Part shown: positions 26,857 to 35,536 of the stretch, piece by piece
How the letters are laid out: each line of letters begins with the position of its first letter
Position numbering within the stretch: position 1 is the stretch's first letter
Assembly: GCA_016350165.1 (NCBI GenBank)
Contig: CP066225.1
Location: 2,108,001-2,172,000 of the forward strand
Reading direction: 5' to 3'
Origin: Planctomycetota bacterium
GTDB taxonomy: Bacteria > Planctomycetota > Phycisphaerae > Phycisphaerales > Phycisphaeraceae
DNA length: 64,000 bases
Translations under genes and position numbers: made by a program
Notes under the pieces: model-generated
What the model was told of the DNA's origin: nothing
What the model saw: only the letters and a program-made list of their open reading frames with translations
The model's database searches: none

Positions 26857-27521
26857 ATGTTTGTGGATGCTAGGCGCGTGATGTATGAGGTTCAGGTTGG
26901 TTGGTTTGTATTGATTTCGGTTTTGTGCGCACGTTTTGTTTGGAAGTTGGTTTTTGAGATGGTCTTAAAAAGAGGTTTTATATTGAGGGTGGTTTTGTTA
27001 TTTGGACGAAATGCGTTCTGCGAGATGATTGTATGTGCGAAAAACGGACGATCAGAGGGAAAAGTTGGACTTGCGAAGCGTATATGTGCGCGCGGTTTTT
27101 GATTTTCGATGATTTACCCGTAGTCAAGAATGAGATGAAATGAGCTGGAAACGTGCAAAATTGGTGTGGAATGAGTTGGAAATGGTTAGAATGGTTAAGG
27201 AATTGCGCGCTTTTTTGCGGCGATTGCGTGAATGTGCGCACGGGTTGAGATCGGGATGGTTTGGTATGTGGTTTGCTGCGGTAAAAGAGAAAAGGTGGTA
27301 AAGGGTGTGCACGATGAGTGTAGTTCGTCGGCTATTTAGAATTGTTTCACTTGAACGTATCTTTGATTGGTGGCTGTCGAGAGTCTGCGAGCGGTAAGCT
27401 CGTAGCTGTTGGTGTTGCTGGCATATCGTTTTGTTCTTTGTTTATGTGATCAGTGGGTGAATAAAAAAGACCGTCGCAGCTGCGACGGTCTTTGGGGTTG
27501 ATTGTTTTGTAATATAGTTGA
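26857..27521. other. G/T-rich spacer with GTGCGCAC octamers
   Basis: 665 bases with strong strand asymmetry (plus strand rich in G and T) and no credible gene. GTGCGCAC occurs at 26925 and 27234, with related GTGCGCGC at 27086. It mirrors the C/A-rich spacer at 49190-49822. A GCGAGC-GGTA-AGCTCG hairpin lies at 27386-27408 and the terminator of the next gene at its right end. Confidence 0.5.
27463..27493 (-). terminator. Terminator of the PEP-CTERM gene at 27522
   Basis: A perfect 28-base palindrome centred at AGCT, followed on the minus strand by a T run. Confidence 0.85.
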
Positions 27522-28304
27522 TTAGTTTCCTGAACGACGACGGGCGAGTAGTGGCAAAGTAGAGAGTGCGAGTAGTGAGAGAGATGCGGGTTCAGGGACG
27601 AGTACCAGATTTATGATGGCAGTTGTATCAATGACATTACCGAGAGGATTGTTGTAGGTATTGTCGAGATAAAAAGTGAGTGGTGAGCCATCTTGATTGG
27701 TGCCTGTCAGCGTAAGATTGCTACGGCCAGTAACGAGATGTGGGATATTGAGCATGAGACCTGTGACGGGAACACCGTCGAGTTTAAAGTCTGAACCATA
27801 GAAATTAATGGTACTACCAGAACGGGCATGGAAATAACCGTCAAAAGTTCCACCATAGATGTTTACGATGCCTGTGTATTCACTACTAAAATCTTTGACG
27901 CGTACATTTTTCATGGATCCGCCATAGATATTTGTAGTACTGCCATCTTCGGCGTGGTAGTTGGGCGCCATATCTCCAGCATAGATATTGGTGGTCCCAC
28001 CCCAATTCGTGTGGTACTCACCGAGGAAGTTGCCGTTGGAAACGTTAACGACACAACCAATATTTGAATTGAAGTAATGGCCGATGGTTCCTCCGGTGAT
28101 ATGAACTGTCGAATCGGAGCCGGTACTAAAATATTCGGGGAGCTCTCCTGTGCCTGACAGGTGGAGAACATCGCCGGCATTGATGCCATACACGATTGGA
28201 TCTGAGGGATCGTTGATGTGATACTCGACAGCGTTTGCTGAGAAACTGAAGCATAATGATGCGGCGAAAGCGGTCACTGCACTCAATAGTTTTGTTTTTT
28301 TCAT
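27522..28304 (-). CDS. PEP-CTERM sorting-signal surface protein with short beta repeats
   Basis: A 260-residue exported protein. It has a signal peptide (MKKTKLLSAVTAFAASLCFSF, cleavage near ANAVE), a repetitive centre where units such as GSTTNIYGGS, GIVNIYGGTF and GSTINFYGSDF recur about every 20 residues, as in a beta-solenoid, and a C-terminal tail VPEPASLSLLAL with a membrane helix and RRRSGN. An exosortase would recognise the PEP motif and remove the tail, attaching or releasing the protein at the cell surface. No exosortase gene lies in the window. AGGAG precedes the ATG. Confidence 0.85.
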   Translation of the reverse strand: MKKTKLLSAVTAFAASLCFSFSANAVEYHINDPSDPIVYGINAGDVLHLSGTGELPEYFSTGSDSTVHITGGTIGHYFNSNIGCVVNVSNGNFLGEYHTNWGGTTNIYAGDMAPNYHAEDGSTTNIYGGSMKNVRVKDFSSEYTGIVNIYGGTFDGYFHARSGSTINFYGSDFKLDGVPVTGLMLNIPHLVTGRSNLTLTGTNQDGSPLTFYLDNTYNNPLGNVIDTTAIINLVLVPEPASLSLLALSTLPLLARRRSGN

Positions 28305-28416
28305 GTTTTTCTCCTGACGTTTTTATTTTATTTTTGTAAACGTGAAATGGATTTAATCTGAACAAAATGAACAGATCGGCGCGTGCAAAATGGTTGATGT
28401 TTTGCAAACAAACAAT

Positions 28417-28431
28417 CTAAGCGTTGATTAG
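28417..28431. repeat. CTAA-N7-TTAG palindrome (mini-protein stop)
   Basis: CTAAGCGTTGATTAG; covers the stop of the 37-residue frame. Confidence 0.6.
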
Positions 28432-28541
28432 TTTCTTGAACGACGGCGAGTTAAGATCGGGAGGGTTGCGAGTGAGAGGCATGCGAGGGAGGCGGCGCAA
28501 AGCGTGGTGCTGACTGCTGCAAGTAATTTGTTGAGTTTCAT
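28428..28541 (-). CDS. 37-residue signal peptide plus PEP-CTERM-like tail (mini protein or deletion remnant)
   Basis: ATG 28541 with AGAGAAG upstream opens a 37-codon frame ending TAA. Residues 1-20 read like a signal peptide (MKLNKLLAAVSTTLCAASLA), and residues 17-37 align without gap to the last 21 residues of the neighbouring PEP-CTERM protein (ASLSLLALSTLPLLARRRSGN against ASLACLSLATLPILTRRRSRN). The PEP motif itself and the whole mature domain are missing. It may be an in-frame deletion relic of a duplicated gene or an expressed membrane micropeptide. Its stop lies in a CTAA-N7-TTAG palindrome like those at other gene ends. Confidence 0.6.
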   Translation of the reverse strand: MKLNKLLAAVSTTLCAASLACLSLATLPILTRRRSRN

Positions 28542-28938
28542 TTTCTTCTCTTAGTGATAAACCATGTGATCAACGTGATCGATTAAACATGCTGCTTTCT
28601 GTTGATGAACAGCAGTGCATGCAGTCGTGTTTGGCTAGTATTGCAAGGGGAGGCGGTATCGCGGCAACGAAGGCGCAGCGCAAAAAGGACGTGAAATTAC
28701 AGGCGTCGTTTCTCTCCTACAGCTTCAGTCTGGTAAAACAAAAACAGAAGCTAATGATATTAAGGTACCACGACAATTTAAAAGACATAAATGTTTTATG
28801 TTGGATAGTTCGGCCTGATTAACCCTATATTCACGTGGGTTTATAGGTAGATCGTGATATTGCTTGGGTTTAAGCAGAGATTAAATTGAAAAAGAATAAA
28901 ACGGGATCTGCATATTGAGATGGGAAGCTATGAAGCTT

Positions 28939-28963
28939 CCGCGGAGCGTGGCTCCACGGCTAT
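28939..28963. repeat. Dispersed palindromic unit, copy 1
   Basis: Read on the minus strand it is ATAGCCGTGGAGCCACGCTC followed by CGCGG. It matches ATAGCCGGCGAGCCACGCTC at 49364 on the plus strand. Confidence 0.5.
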
Positions 28964-29050
28964 ATTGTTGAATTGCAGGAATATCGTTTAACAGATATCT
29001 AAAAGATAAATTGGTATAGTTAAAAGAAATTTGGAGTTGCATGGGATGTT

Positions 29051-29082
29051 AAAAAAGACCATTGCGAAGAGCAATGATCTTT
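29051..29082 (-). terminator. Terminator of the FG-GAP gene
   Basis: Minus-strand arms AAAGA-CATTGC type with one mismatch around a 5-base loop, then a T run. Confidence 0.75.
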
Positions 29083-29102
29083 GGGTGTTTTTTTGAAGGT
29101 GG

Positions 29103-30341
29103 TTATTTTGAGCGACGACGTAGTGTGCAGGCGAATGCGCAGATTGAGAATATAGCAAGGGATGTTGGTTCGGGGATGTATGCGGCGATGTCGTAGATGT
29201 ATGCGGCACCGGCGTCGTTGCCGAATTGATCATTTTGTTGTGCGCCGATGACGATGGTGTTGCCGCTGATAGCGACGGTGGAGCCGAACTCATCATATTT
29301 TCCAGCATCACTGGCGGTGAATTTTGCGAGTTGCTTGCCTGTGGTGATGTCGAAGAGGTAAGCGGAGCCGGAACCGTAGACATTGTTATCACTGTCTTTA
29401 GGTGCGCCAACAATTGCGTAGTTGCCATCGATATCGACGGCGGAACCAAAGCGATCAAAAGGATGGGCATCTTCTGCGACAAGTTTGAGAGGCGAATCAT
29501 CGTTGGAAAGGTCGAAGATATAGGCGTTACCGCCAGTCGTCATGTTGCCACCAATCAACGGCTCACCAACGATGGCTGTATTCTGGCTGATGGCAACGTC
29601 ACGTCCAAAGGCAGAAGTATTATTTCCGTTAACCGTTAATTCGGTAGTCTGGCCAGTAGCCAAATCATAAATGTTAACATAACTGCTGATGAATATATCG
29701 CCATGCGAGGCAACGATGATGTTTGTGCCATCAATATCGACGCATGAAGCTTGGCCGTTGTTAGGAATAATGCTCTGAATGGGTGGGCCATAGTCAGCGA
29801 AAAAATCGATTGCATGGGCTGCATTTGCGGGGTATTCATAGTCGAATCCGCTGACACCGACAACAGCCAAGTCATCGCTGATGGCAACAGAGTGGCCAAA
29901 TCCGTTACCTTCTGATGTGGGTGAATTTATTTGTTTGAACAGGTAGCCGGTGTTTGCGTTGAAGAAGTAAGCGGAGCCATCGTATTGTGTTGCATGCTTC
30001 TTATCAGGCGAAGATCCTACGACCACTCTACGATTGCTGATTGAAACAGAGGTTCCAAATCGAGTATGGTCTTGGCCATACTTGGCGATGAATTTATGTA
30101 ACTGATTGCCTGTGGTTGCATCGAAGACATAGGCGGCACCAGCGTTTATGCCGTTGATGTTGTCATCATTAAGTGCGCCGATGACGACTTTTCCGTCATC
30201 AATGGCTACGGAAGAACCGAAGCCGTCTTGAGCAGCAGCATCGCTGGCAGTGATTTTGATCTCGGCGTTTGTATTGGAAGCAAATGTGGTCAGTGCCAAT
30301 GCAAACACAGTAACCAAGATGAATGGATTATGCATATTCAT
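29103..30341 (-). CDS. FG-GAP beta-propeller surface protein with PEP-CTERM tail
   Basis: A 412-residue exported protein. A signal peptide (HNPFILVTVFALALTTFA) is followed by about seven repeats of the FG-GAP pattern: DGFGSSVAIDDGKVVIGA, TRFGTSVSISNRRVVVGS, NGFGHSVAISDDLAVVGV, SAFGRDVAISQNTAIVGE, DRFGSAVDIDGNYAIVGA and DEFGSTVAISGNTIVIGA. Such repeats form a beta-propeller, often binding ligands or Ca2+ at the surface. The tail IPEPTSLAIFSICAFACTLRRRSK is a variant PEP sorting signal. I start at ATG 30341 with GGAGAG upstream; the frame is open to 30398 but adds residues unlike a signal peptide. Confidence 0.85.
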   Translation of the reverse strand: MNMHNPFILVTVFALALTTFASNTNAEIKITASDAAAQDGFGSSVAIDDGKVVIGALNDDNINGINAGAAYVFDATTGNQLHKFIAKYGQDHTRFGTSVSISNRRVVVGSSPDKKHATQYDGSAYFFNANTGYLFKQINSPTSEGNGFGHSVAISDDLAVVGVSGFDYEYPANAAHAIDFFADYGPPIQSIIPNNGQASCVDIDGTNIIVASHGDIFISSYVNIYDLATGQTTELTVNGNNTSAFGRDVAISQNTAIVGEPLIGGNMTTGGNAYIFDLSNDDSPLKLVAEDAHPFDRFGSAVDIDGNYAIVGAPKDSDNNVYGSGSAYLFDITTGKQLAKFTASDAGKYDEFGSTVAISGNTIVIGAQQNDQFGNDAGAAYIYDIAAYIPEPTSLAIFSICAFACTLRRRSK

Positions 30342-30544
30342 CGGTCTCTCCATATCACAGTAACTGTTTGCAGGCGAAGTAACATTCAAAAGATACACTG
30401 ACCAGAATGTCCAATCTAGGGAAACAACTATATATTAAATAATTTATGCTATATTGCGCGTGAATAGATGAATAAGAGAAGATAGGTAAATGCGTACCAA
30501 CCCATCGTAAGTAGGTTGGCTGCGTTTGGAGTTGGTTAGGATAT

Positions 30545-30580
30545 AAAAAAGATCGCTGCTTGAGGGCAACGATCTTTTTT
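30545..30580. terminator. Terminator after the CoA-transferase gene
   Basis: Arms AAAAAAGATCG and CGATCTTTTTT; A and T runs on both sides allow action on either strand. Confidence 0.8.
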
Positions 30581-30602
30581 GATTTTGGTTTTGTGCATCG
30601 AA

Positions 30603-32099
30603 TTATTCTGGGAGCATTTCGCCAGTTTCGATGAAGTTGCGGTGCAACTCGAAGCACTTGGTGAGGTCGTGGTGGAGGTGGCCACCAGGTGACTCGCTGA
30701 CGTACTTGCGAAGGTACTCTTTGTACTTCGGATGAGCACAGTTATCGATGATTGAGTGAGCACGCTCGATTGGGCCGAGACCGCGGAGGTCGGCGAGGCC
30801 TTCTTCAGTGACGAAGACATTAACAGAGTGCTCGGAGTGGTCGATGTGTGACGCCATTGGAACGACGGCAGAGATCTTGCCAGCTTTGGCGACGGATGGA
30901 GCGACGAAGATTGAGAGGTATGCGTTACGGATGAAGTCGCCGGAGCCACCGATACCGTTCATGAGTTGTGTACCACAGATGTGTGTGGAGTTAACGTGGC
31001 CGTAGATGTCGGCTTCGATCGCAGTGTTAATTGCGATGACGCCGAGACGACGGACGACGCCTGGGTTGTTTGAGAGTTCTTGAGGACGGAGTACGACGCG
31101 TGAGCCGTAGAAGTCCATGTTGTCGTAGACGCTTTGGATTTTTGGATCTGAGAGTGTGAGTGATGTGGTTGAAGCACCGAGGAGTTTGCCGTTTTCCATG
31201 AGGTCAACAAGCGCGTCCTGGAAGACTTCTGAGTACATGTAGAAAGGTGGGATGTCGTCGGCTGTACCGAGACCTGCCATGACAGCGTTGGCGACGTTGC
31301 CGACACCTGACTGAAGTGGGAGGAATTCTGGTGGGATGCGACCTGCTTTGAGTTCAGCAACGAGGAACTTGACGACGTGATCAGCGATTCTGTTGCTGAC
31401 TTCATCAGGAGCAGCGAAAGGCGCTACGCCGTCGGATTGGTTGCTTTCAACGACTGCGACGATCTTGGATGGATCGACGGAAGCGTATGGCGTACCCATC
31501 TTGGAAAGTGGGTGGAAGATTGGGATTGGGTTACGGTGTGGAGGCTTCGGCAGGATGACGGAGTCGTGCATTTCTGCGAGGCGAGAAGAGTGGAAGCGGT
31601 TGACTTCGATGATGACTTTCTTTGCGTGGCGGAGAGCTGCGGCAGAGATACCACCTGAAGTTGTGAGGTAGACGCGGCCGTCTGGGGTGACGTCGGTTGC
31701 TTCTACAACTGCGAAGTCAGGTTGCTTGATGAAGCCGAAGCCGAGCATTTGTGGGACATGCGAAAGGTGCATGTCGAGGAACTCTGTCTTCTGCGTGTTG
31801 ATGCAACCACGGAGTGATTTGGATGACTGGTAAGGAGCACGCCAAGCGATTGCGTCGGCGGCAGCGAGAGCTTCGTCGAGGCCTTTACCAGTGGAAGCAC
31901 CGGTGAGGACTGAAACGCGGAATTCTTCGCCTTTTTCGTGAAGTGCTTTTGCACGTTCAGCGAGTGCGGAAGGGACGACTTTTGCTGAGCCAGCTGGTGT
32001 GAAACCAGAGAAGGCGATCATAGCGCCGTTTGGAATCAGTTCAGCGGCTTCTTCGGGTGTCATGCGTGGGAATGTGAGACCCTGTTTATCACTTACCAT
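30603..32099 (-). CDS. Acetyl-CoA hydrolase/transferase family, probable propionyl-CoA:succinate CoA-transferase
   Basis: A 498-residue class I CoA-transferase of the acetyl-CoA hydrolase/succinate CoA-transferase family. GFTPAGSAKVVPSALAERA is the N-terminal lobe, and GSGDFIRNAYLSIFV and the segment ending VNVFVTEEGLADLRGLGP belong to the C-terminal lobe with the catalytic Glu region (EADIYGHVNSTHICG). It would exchange CoA between propionyl-CoA and succinate, closing the propionate cycle with the decarboxylase and mutase genes upstream. Acetate or 4-hydroxybutyrate are alternative partners for close relatives. GGAG precedes ATG 32099. Confidence 0.87.
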   Translation of the reverse strand: MVSDKQGLTFPRMTPEEAAELIPNGAMIAFSGFTPAGSAKVVPSALAERAKALHEKGEEFRVSVLTGASTGKGLDEALAAADAIAWRAPYQSSKSLRGCINTQKTEFLDMHLSHVPQMLGFGFIKQPDFAVVEATDVTPDGRVYLTTSGGISAAALRHAKKVIIEVNRFHSSRLAEMHDSVILPKPPHRNPIPIFHPLSKMGTPYASVDPSKIVAVVESNQSDGVAPFAAPDEVSNRIADHVVKFLVAELKAGRIPPEFLPLQSGVGNVANAVMAGLGTADDIPPFYMYSEVFQDALVDLMENGKLLGASTTSLTLSDPKIQSVYDNMDFYGSRVVLRPQELSNNPGVVRRLGVIAINTAIEADIYGHVNSTHICGTQLMNGIGGSGDFIRNAYLSIFVAPSVAKAGKISAVVPMASHIDHSEHSVNVFVTEEGLADLRGLGPIERAHSIIDNCAHPKYKEYLRKYVSESPGGHLHHDLTKCFELHRNFIETGEMLPE

Positions 32100-32251
32100 C
32101 GTGTAGCTCCAGGCTGCGGATACGAATTTACGATTTATACAAAGTTCCTATCGGAACATTTTTACTCAATATTAGGTGTAGCCCGTGTTTTCTTTGGGGA
32201 ATGGGCTTAAAAGCTAAATTTTAGCGTTTTTTGTATGTCGGGGCATGCGAC

Positions 32252-33037
32252 TTAGGTGTCAATGGGGCGAAGTTTTGAGATTTCGCCTGACCCTTGAGTG
32301 ATGCGTCCTGAGGGTGTTTCGAGAATGAGTTGGCCTTGGTTGTCGATACCTTTGAGGATGCCGGTGATTGCTTTGCCTGCACGGTCGAGACATACGTGTT
32401 TGTTGCGCCATGCGAGTGCGTTGTTGATGCGTGCTTGAGTGATGTCGCTGAGTTGACCTAGTGACTCTAACTCATTCATAGAGGCTGCGATTTCTTCGCC
32501 GCAGTTGTGAATGAGGTCTGCTATGTCAACGGGCTCACCGATTTGGTCTTTGAGTGAGGTTGGTGCTGTGCGTAGACCGGGGCCTAGTGATTGGATGTCG
32601 ACGTTGGCGTTGATGCCGACACCGAGGATCATGGTTGAGGGTTGAGTTGATGAGGCGTCTGAGGGTTGAGCGATGAGTGATCTTTCGCAGAGTATGCCGA
32701 CGACTTTGCGCTGGTTGATGAGCAGGTCATTGGGCCACTTGATTCGCATCTGGTTTGTCCAAGGTTCTTGGGGCAATGCGAGTTTGGCGATGACGTCGCG
32801 GACGGCGATGCCGACGATGAGTGGTGCGGCTTGCATCTGTTCGGGTGAACGATGCGAGGGGTATGCGAGGCTGAACCAAGCGCCCCCGGGTGGTGATGAC
32901 CAGTTGCGGCCGAGTCTTCCGCGACCTGAGGTTTGTCTGTCTGCACTAACGAGTATGACTTGATCGGGGTACTGCTGAGCCAAGTTCATGGCTTGCGTAT
33001 TGGTCGAGTCGGTTTGCTCGTAGTGTATGACAAGCAT
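32252..33037 (-). CDS. birA: Biotin-[acetyl-CoA carboxylase] ligase
   Basis: A 261-residue biotin protein ligase of the short type without an N-terminal repressor HTH. TDSTNTQAM, the biotinyl-AMP loop SGRGRLGRNWSSPPGG and the catalytic IKWPNDLLINQRKVVGIL are all present, and a small C-terminal SH3-like domain follows. It would biotinylate the AMKMES lysine of the carrier protein encoded 2 kb upstream on the same strand. A terminator at 33138 separates it from the decarboxylase genes, so it has its own promoter, with a CTAA-N7-TTAG palindrome 18 bases before the start. Confidence 0.92.
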   Translation of the reverse strand: MLVIHYEQTDSTNTQAMNLAQQYPDQVILVSADRQTSGRGRLGRNWSSPPGGAWFSLAYPSHRSPEQMQAAPLIVGIAVRDVIAKLALPQEPWTNQMRIKWPNDLLINQRKVVGILCERSLIAQPSDASSTQPSTMILGVGINANVDIQSLGPGLRTAPTSLKDQIGEPVDIADLIHNCGEEIAASMNELESLGQLSDITQARINNALAWRNKHVCLDRAGKAITGILKGIDNQGQLILETPSGRITQGSGEISKLRPIDT

Positions 33038-33054
33038 TGCGGTTTCCCGTTTAT

Positions 33055-33069
33055 CTAATCATGTATTAG
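33055..33069. repeat. CTAA-N7-TTAG palindrome (birA upstream)
   Basis: CTAATCATGTATTAG; 18 bases before birA. Confidence 0.6.
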
Positions 33070-33137
33070 GCATCATGATTAAATTGGTTATCCCCATCCC
33101 CCCCGCTATTCCCCCCCGTCATCCCGTCCCCGTTCTT

Positions 33138-33170
33138 AAAAACACCTCTTCACTTTTCAGTGAAGAGGTG
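33138..33170 (-). terminator. Terminator after mmdB
   Basis: Twelve-base arms CACCTCTTCACT and AGTGAAGAGGTG around a tetraloop, then a T run on the minus strand. Confidence 0.9.
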
Positions 33171-33184
33171 CGAATGATTTTATG

Positions 33185-34855
33185 TTAGCCGAGGGAGCTT
33201 AGTAAGACACCAGCGGCGACTGCGGAGCCAATAACGCCAGCGACGTTTGGTCCCATTGCGTGCATGAGGAGGAAGTTCTGAGGATCTTCATCCGTACCGA
33301 CTTTGTGTACGACGCGAGCTGCCATTGGGACAGCGGAGACGCCAGCGGCACCGATGAGTGGATTGATCTTCTCTTTGAGGAAGAGGTTCATGATCTTGGC
33401 GAAGATAAGGCCTGATGCGGTTGCAACGGCGAACGCTGTGATACCAAGAACAAAGATGTAAATCGTCTGCATAGTGAGGAAGTTAGCAGCAGAAGTTTTT
33501 GCACCAACTGTTACGCCGAGAAGGATGGTAACGATGTCGATGAAGGTTGTCTGTGCAGTTTTTGCGAGACGATCAGTGACGAGTGACTCACGGAGGAGGT
33601 TGCCGAAGAAGAGCATGCCGAGGAGGGCGAGGCCACCTGGAGCAATCATGGCTGTCATGAGGAAGCCAACGACTGGGAACATGATCTTGACTGTGCGTGA
33701 GACTTCCGTCTTAGGCATAGGCATTCTGCGGAGACGTTCTTCCTTGCTGGTGAGCAATCTCATGATTGGTGGCTGAATGATCGGAACCATGGCCATGTAT
33801 GAGTAAGCTGCGAGAGCGATTGCGCCGAGCAGTGGTGGGGCGAGCTGTGAAGCTGTGAAGATGGCGGTTGGGCCGTCTGCACCACCGATGATGCCGATAG
33901 CACCAGCTTGTGCGTCAGTAAAACCGAGGAAAATCGCACCGAGGAAAGCACCGAAGATACCGAACTGAGCAGCAGCACCGAGAAGCAATGTTTTCGGGTT
34001 GCTGAGCATTGGGCCGAAGTCAGTGAGAGCACCGATGCCGAGGAAGATCAATGGTGGGTAGAAGCCTGCGAGGCCGACACCAGCAAAGAGCCACCAGAAG
34101 ACAGAAGCGTTGTGAACGTTCTGTTTGTCAGCAGACCAGACCTGTGGGTACTGGGGGAACTGACCGGCTTTATCAATTTCTTTCGCGAAGATGTAGCGAC
34201 CTTGGCCAAGGTTAATGAACCCAGGCTTGGTGATTTCTTTTTCGCCATCAACTTCTTGAACGTCGAAGCTTGGGCTAAAGCTACCAGTGCTCCAAGGGTA
34301 GAGGTTGTGGCCGTTGGTCATGACGGCTTTGCCTTCGAAGGCAAGGTTTTCACCTTCCTGAGGATTCTCTACGACTTTGATGTCGTTGAGTGAGCCGAAG
34401 TTTGCGGTATCAGAAGCGTAAAGAGCGGTGAGGAATTTTTCGCCACCGTTCATGTGCTCGAGTTCAGCTTCGAAACCAGCCTTTTGTGTTTCAGATTTAA
34501 GTGACTCGATGCGATCGAGAGCAGCTGCAACACCAGTGACATCTTCGCCTTCGATATTGAAGGTAAGGTTGTCGGTGTTGATCTGATAGTAGTGAAGGTC
34601 ATGTGGGTTGACCGGACCATCGTAAACACCCAGAGCAACTTCGTTGGAGTTGTATGGGATGTTACCGATGAGTATGCCGAAACCGATTGGCACGAGAAGT
34701 AGCGGCTCAAAACCCTTCTTAATCGCAAGGTATATGAAGAGGAGGCCGATACCGATCATGACCAGGTTTGGCCACATGTACTCCCACTGCCCGAAACCCG
34801 AGCCAGCGAGGTACTGTGAAATTGTATCTATAAGTTGTTGCATTTTGCCAAACAC
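33185..34855 (-). CDS. mmdB: Sodium-pumping decarboxylase beta subunit with large extracytoplasmic insert
   Basis: A 556-residue membrane subunit that couples carboxybiotin decarboxylation to Na+ export. The family core is intact: NLVMIGIGLLFIYLAIKKGFEPLLLVPIGFG, then PPLIFLGIGALTDFGPMLSNPKTLLLGAAAQFGIF, GADGPTAIF (key Asp of the Na+ site) and the C-terminal half with AARVVHKVG. Typical subunits have 375-430 residues; here about 180 extra residues (roughly 69-250) sit between helices two and three. The insert is polar with repeated NLYPWSTGSF and QGRYIFAKE features and no known domain. The start is GTG 34855 or ATG 34843. Confidence 0.92.
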   Translation of the reverse strand: MFGKMQQLIDTISQYLAGSGFGQWEYMWPNLVMIGIGLLFIYLAIKKGFEPLLLVPIGFGILIGNIPYNSNEVALGVYDGPVNPHDLHYYQINTDNLTFNIEGEDVTGVAAALDRIESLKSETQKAGFEAELEHMNGGEKFLTALYASDTANFGSLNDIKVVENPQEGENLAFEGKAVMTNGHNLYPWSTGSFSPSFDVQEVDGEKEITKPGFINLGQGRYIFAKEIDKAGQFPQYPQVWSADKQNVHNASVFWWLFAGVGLAGFYPPLIFLGIGALTDFGPMLSNPKTLLLGAAAQFGIFGAFLGAIFLGFTDAQAGAIGIIGGADGPTAIFTASQLAPPLLGAIALAAYSYMAMVPIIQPPIMRLLTSKEERLRRMPMPKTEVSRTVKIMFPVVGFLMTAMIAPGGLALLGMLFFGNLLRESLVTDRLAKTAQTTFIDIVTILLGVTVGAKTSAANFLTMQTIYIFVLGITAFAVATASGLIFAKIMNLFLKEKINPLIGAAGVSAVPMAARVVHKVGTDEDPQNFLLMHAMGPNVAGVIGSAVAAGVLLSSLG

Positions 34856-35014
34856 TCTATTAGGTGGTTAGGCGTATGACGTTATGTATTGGATTAAAAC
34901 CTCAATAGCGTCAACGGGCAGGCGACTAAACAAGTCGGAATACCCAACAATGAGCTTGCGGTGAAAGACAGGAGTTGAATCCTGAGACGCAAGGCAAACT
35001 CAATACGACTGAGA

Positions 35015-35407
35015 TTAGAACTTAACCAGTACTTGACCAGCTTGGACTGCGTCACCTGCTGCACAAGTGATTTCAGAAACAGTGCCAGCAACTGGAGAAG
35101 CGACAACTGATTCCATCTTCATAGCTTCGAGTGTGAGCAGTGGGTCGTTGACAGCAACGGTGTCGCCGACTTTGACCTTAACTTCGAGGATGCTGCCTGC
35201 GATCGGTGCAGTTGCGTCGCTACCGGCTGCGGCTGGTGCTGCTGGAGCAGGTGCTGGAGCTGGTGCAGGAGCGGCGGCTGGAGCTGGTGCAGGAGCTGGT
35301 GCGGGAGCTGGAGCTGCTGCGACTGGCGCTGGAACTGAACCGTTTTCTTCGAGAACGTCTACATCAACGTCGTACTGTTTACCTTGAACCGTAATGCGTA
35401 ATTTCAT
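35015..35407 (-). CDS. mmdC: Biotin carboxyl carrier subunit of the decarboxylase
   Basis: 130 residues: a short beta N-terminus (MKLRITVQGKQYDVDVDVLEE), a flexible Ala-Pro linker of about 40 residues, and a biotinyl domain (APIAGSILEVKVKVGDTV and onward) with the biotinylated lysine in AMKMES. The carrier shuttles carboxyl groups from the carboxyltransferase (36110) to the membrane pump (33185). The start is set at ATG 35407 because the frame before it has no family similarity. The Ala-Pro linker DNA is a GGTGCTGGAGCT-like repeat and not a mobile repeat. Confidence 0.92.
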   Translation of the reverse strand: MKLRITVQGKQYDVDVDVLEENGSVPAPVAAAPAPAPAPAPAPAAAPAPAPAPAPAAPAAAGSDATAPIAGSILEVKVKVGDTVAVNDPLLTLEAMKMESVVASPVAGTVSEITCAAGDAVQAGQVLVKF

Positions 35408-35511
35408 GGGAATCGTACCTTGCGTTTTTTGGTTTTGATTGACCAGGTTTTTTTGTGATTGAGGCCACGTTTGTTGGCCGTCGTTTTTTAACAAATAGAA
35501 CTCGCGTGCAT

Positions 35512-35526
35512 CTAATACATTGTTAG
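35512..35526. repeat. CTAA-N7-TTAG palindrome (between mmdD and mmdC)
   Basis: CTAATACATTGTTAG; 10 bases after the mmdD stop. Confidence 0.6.
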
Positions 35527-35536
35527 ATGCTGAAAC

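Larger units (their letters stand above)
28542..29102. other. Intergenic region with palindromic unit
   Basis: 561 bases. A 77-codon plus-strand frame (28589-28822) lacks a ribosome-binding site and family character, and I do not call it. Hairpins GGAAGCT/AGCTTCC and GGAGC/GCTCC sit at about 28922-28963, and a terminator for the next gene lies at 29051-29082. Confidence 0.4.

Noticed and set aside
28589-28822. 77-codon plus-strand frame
   Set aside because: No ribosome-binding site, no family character and poor composition; it lies in an intergenic region with hairpins.
33908-34393. 161-codon plus-strand frame opposite mmdB
   Set aside because: Antisense shadow of a conserved membrane protein gene.
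35206-35394. Tandem GGTGCTGGAGCT-like repeat
   Set aside because: It encodes the Ala-Pro linker of the biotin carrier, so it is a coding repeat and not a satellite or CRISPR.
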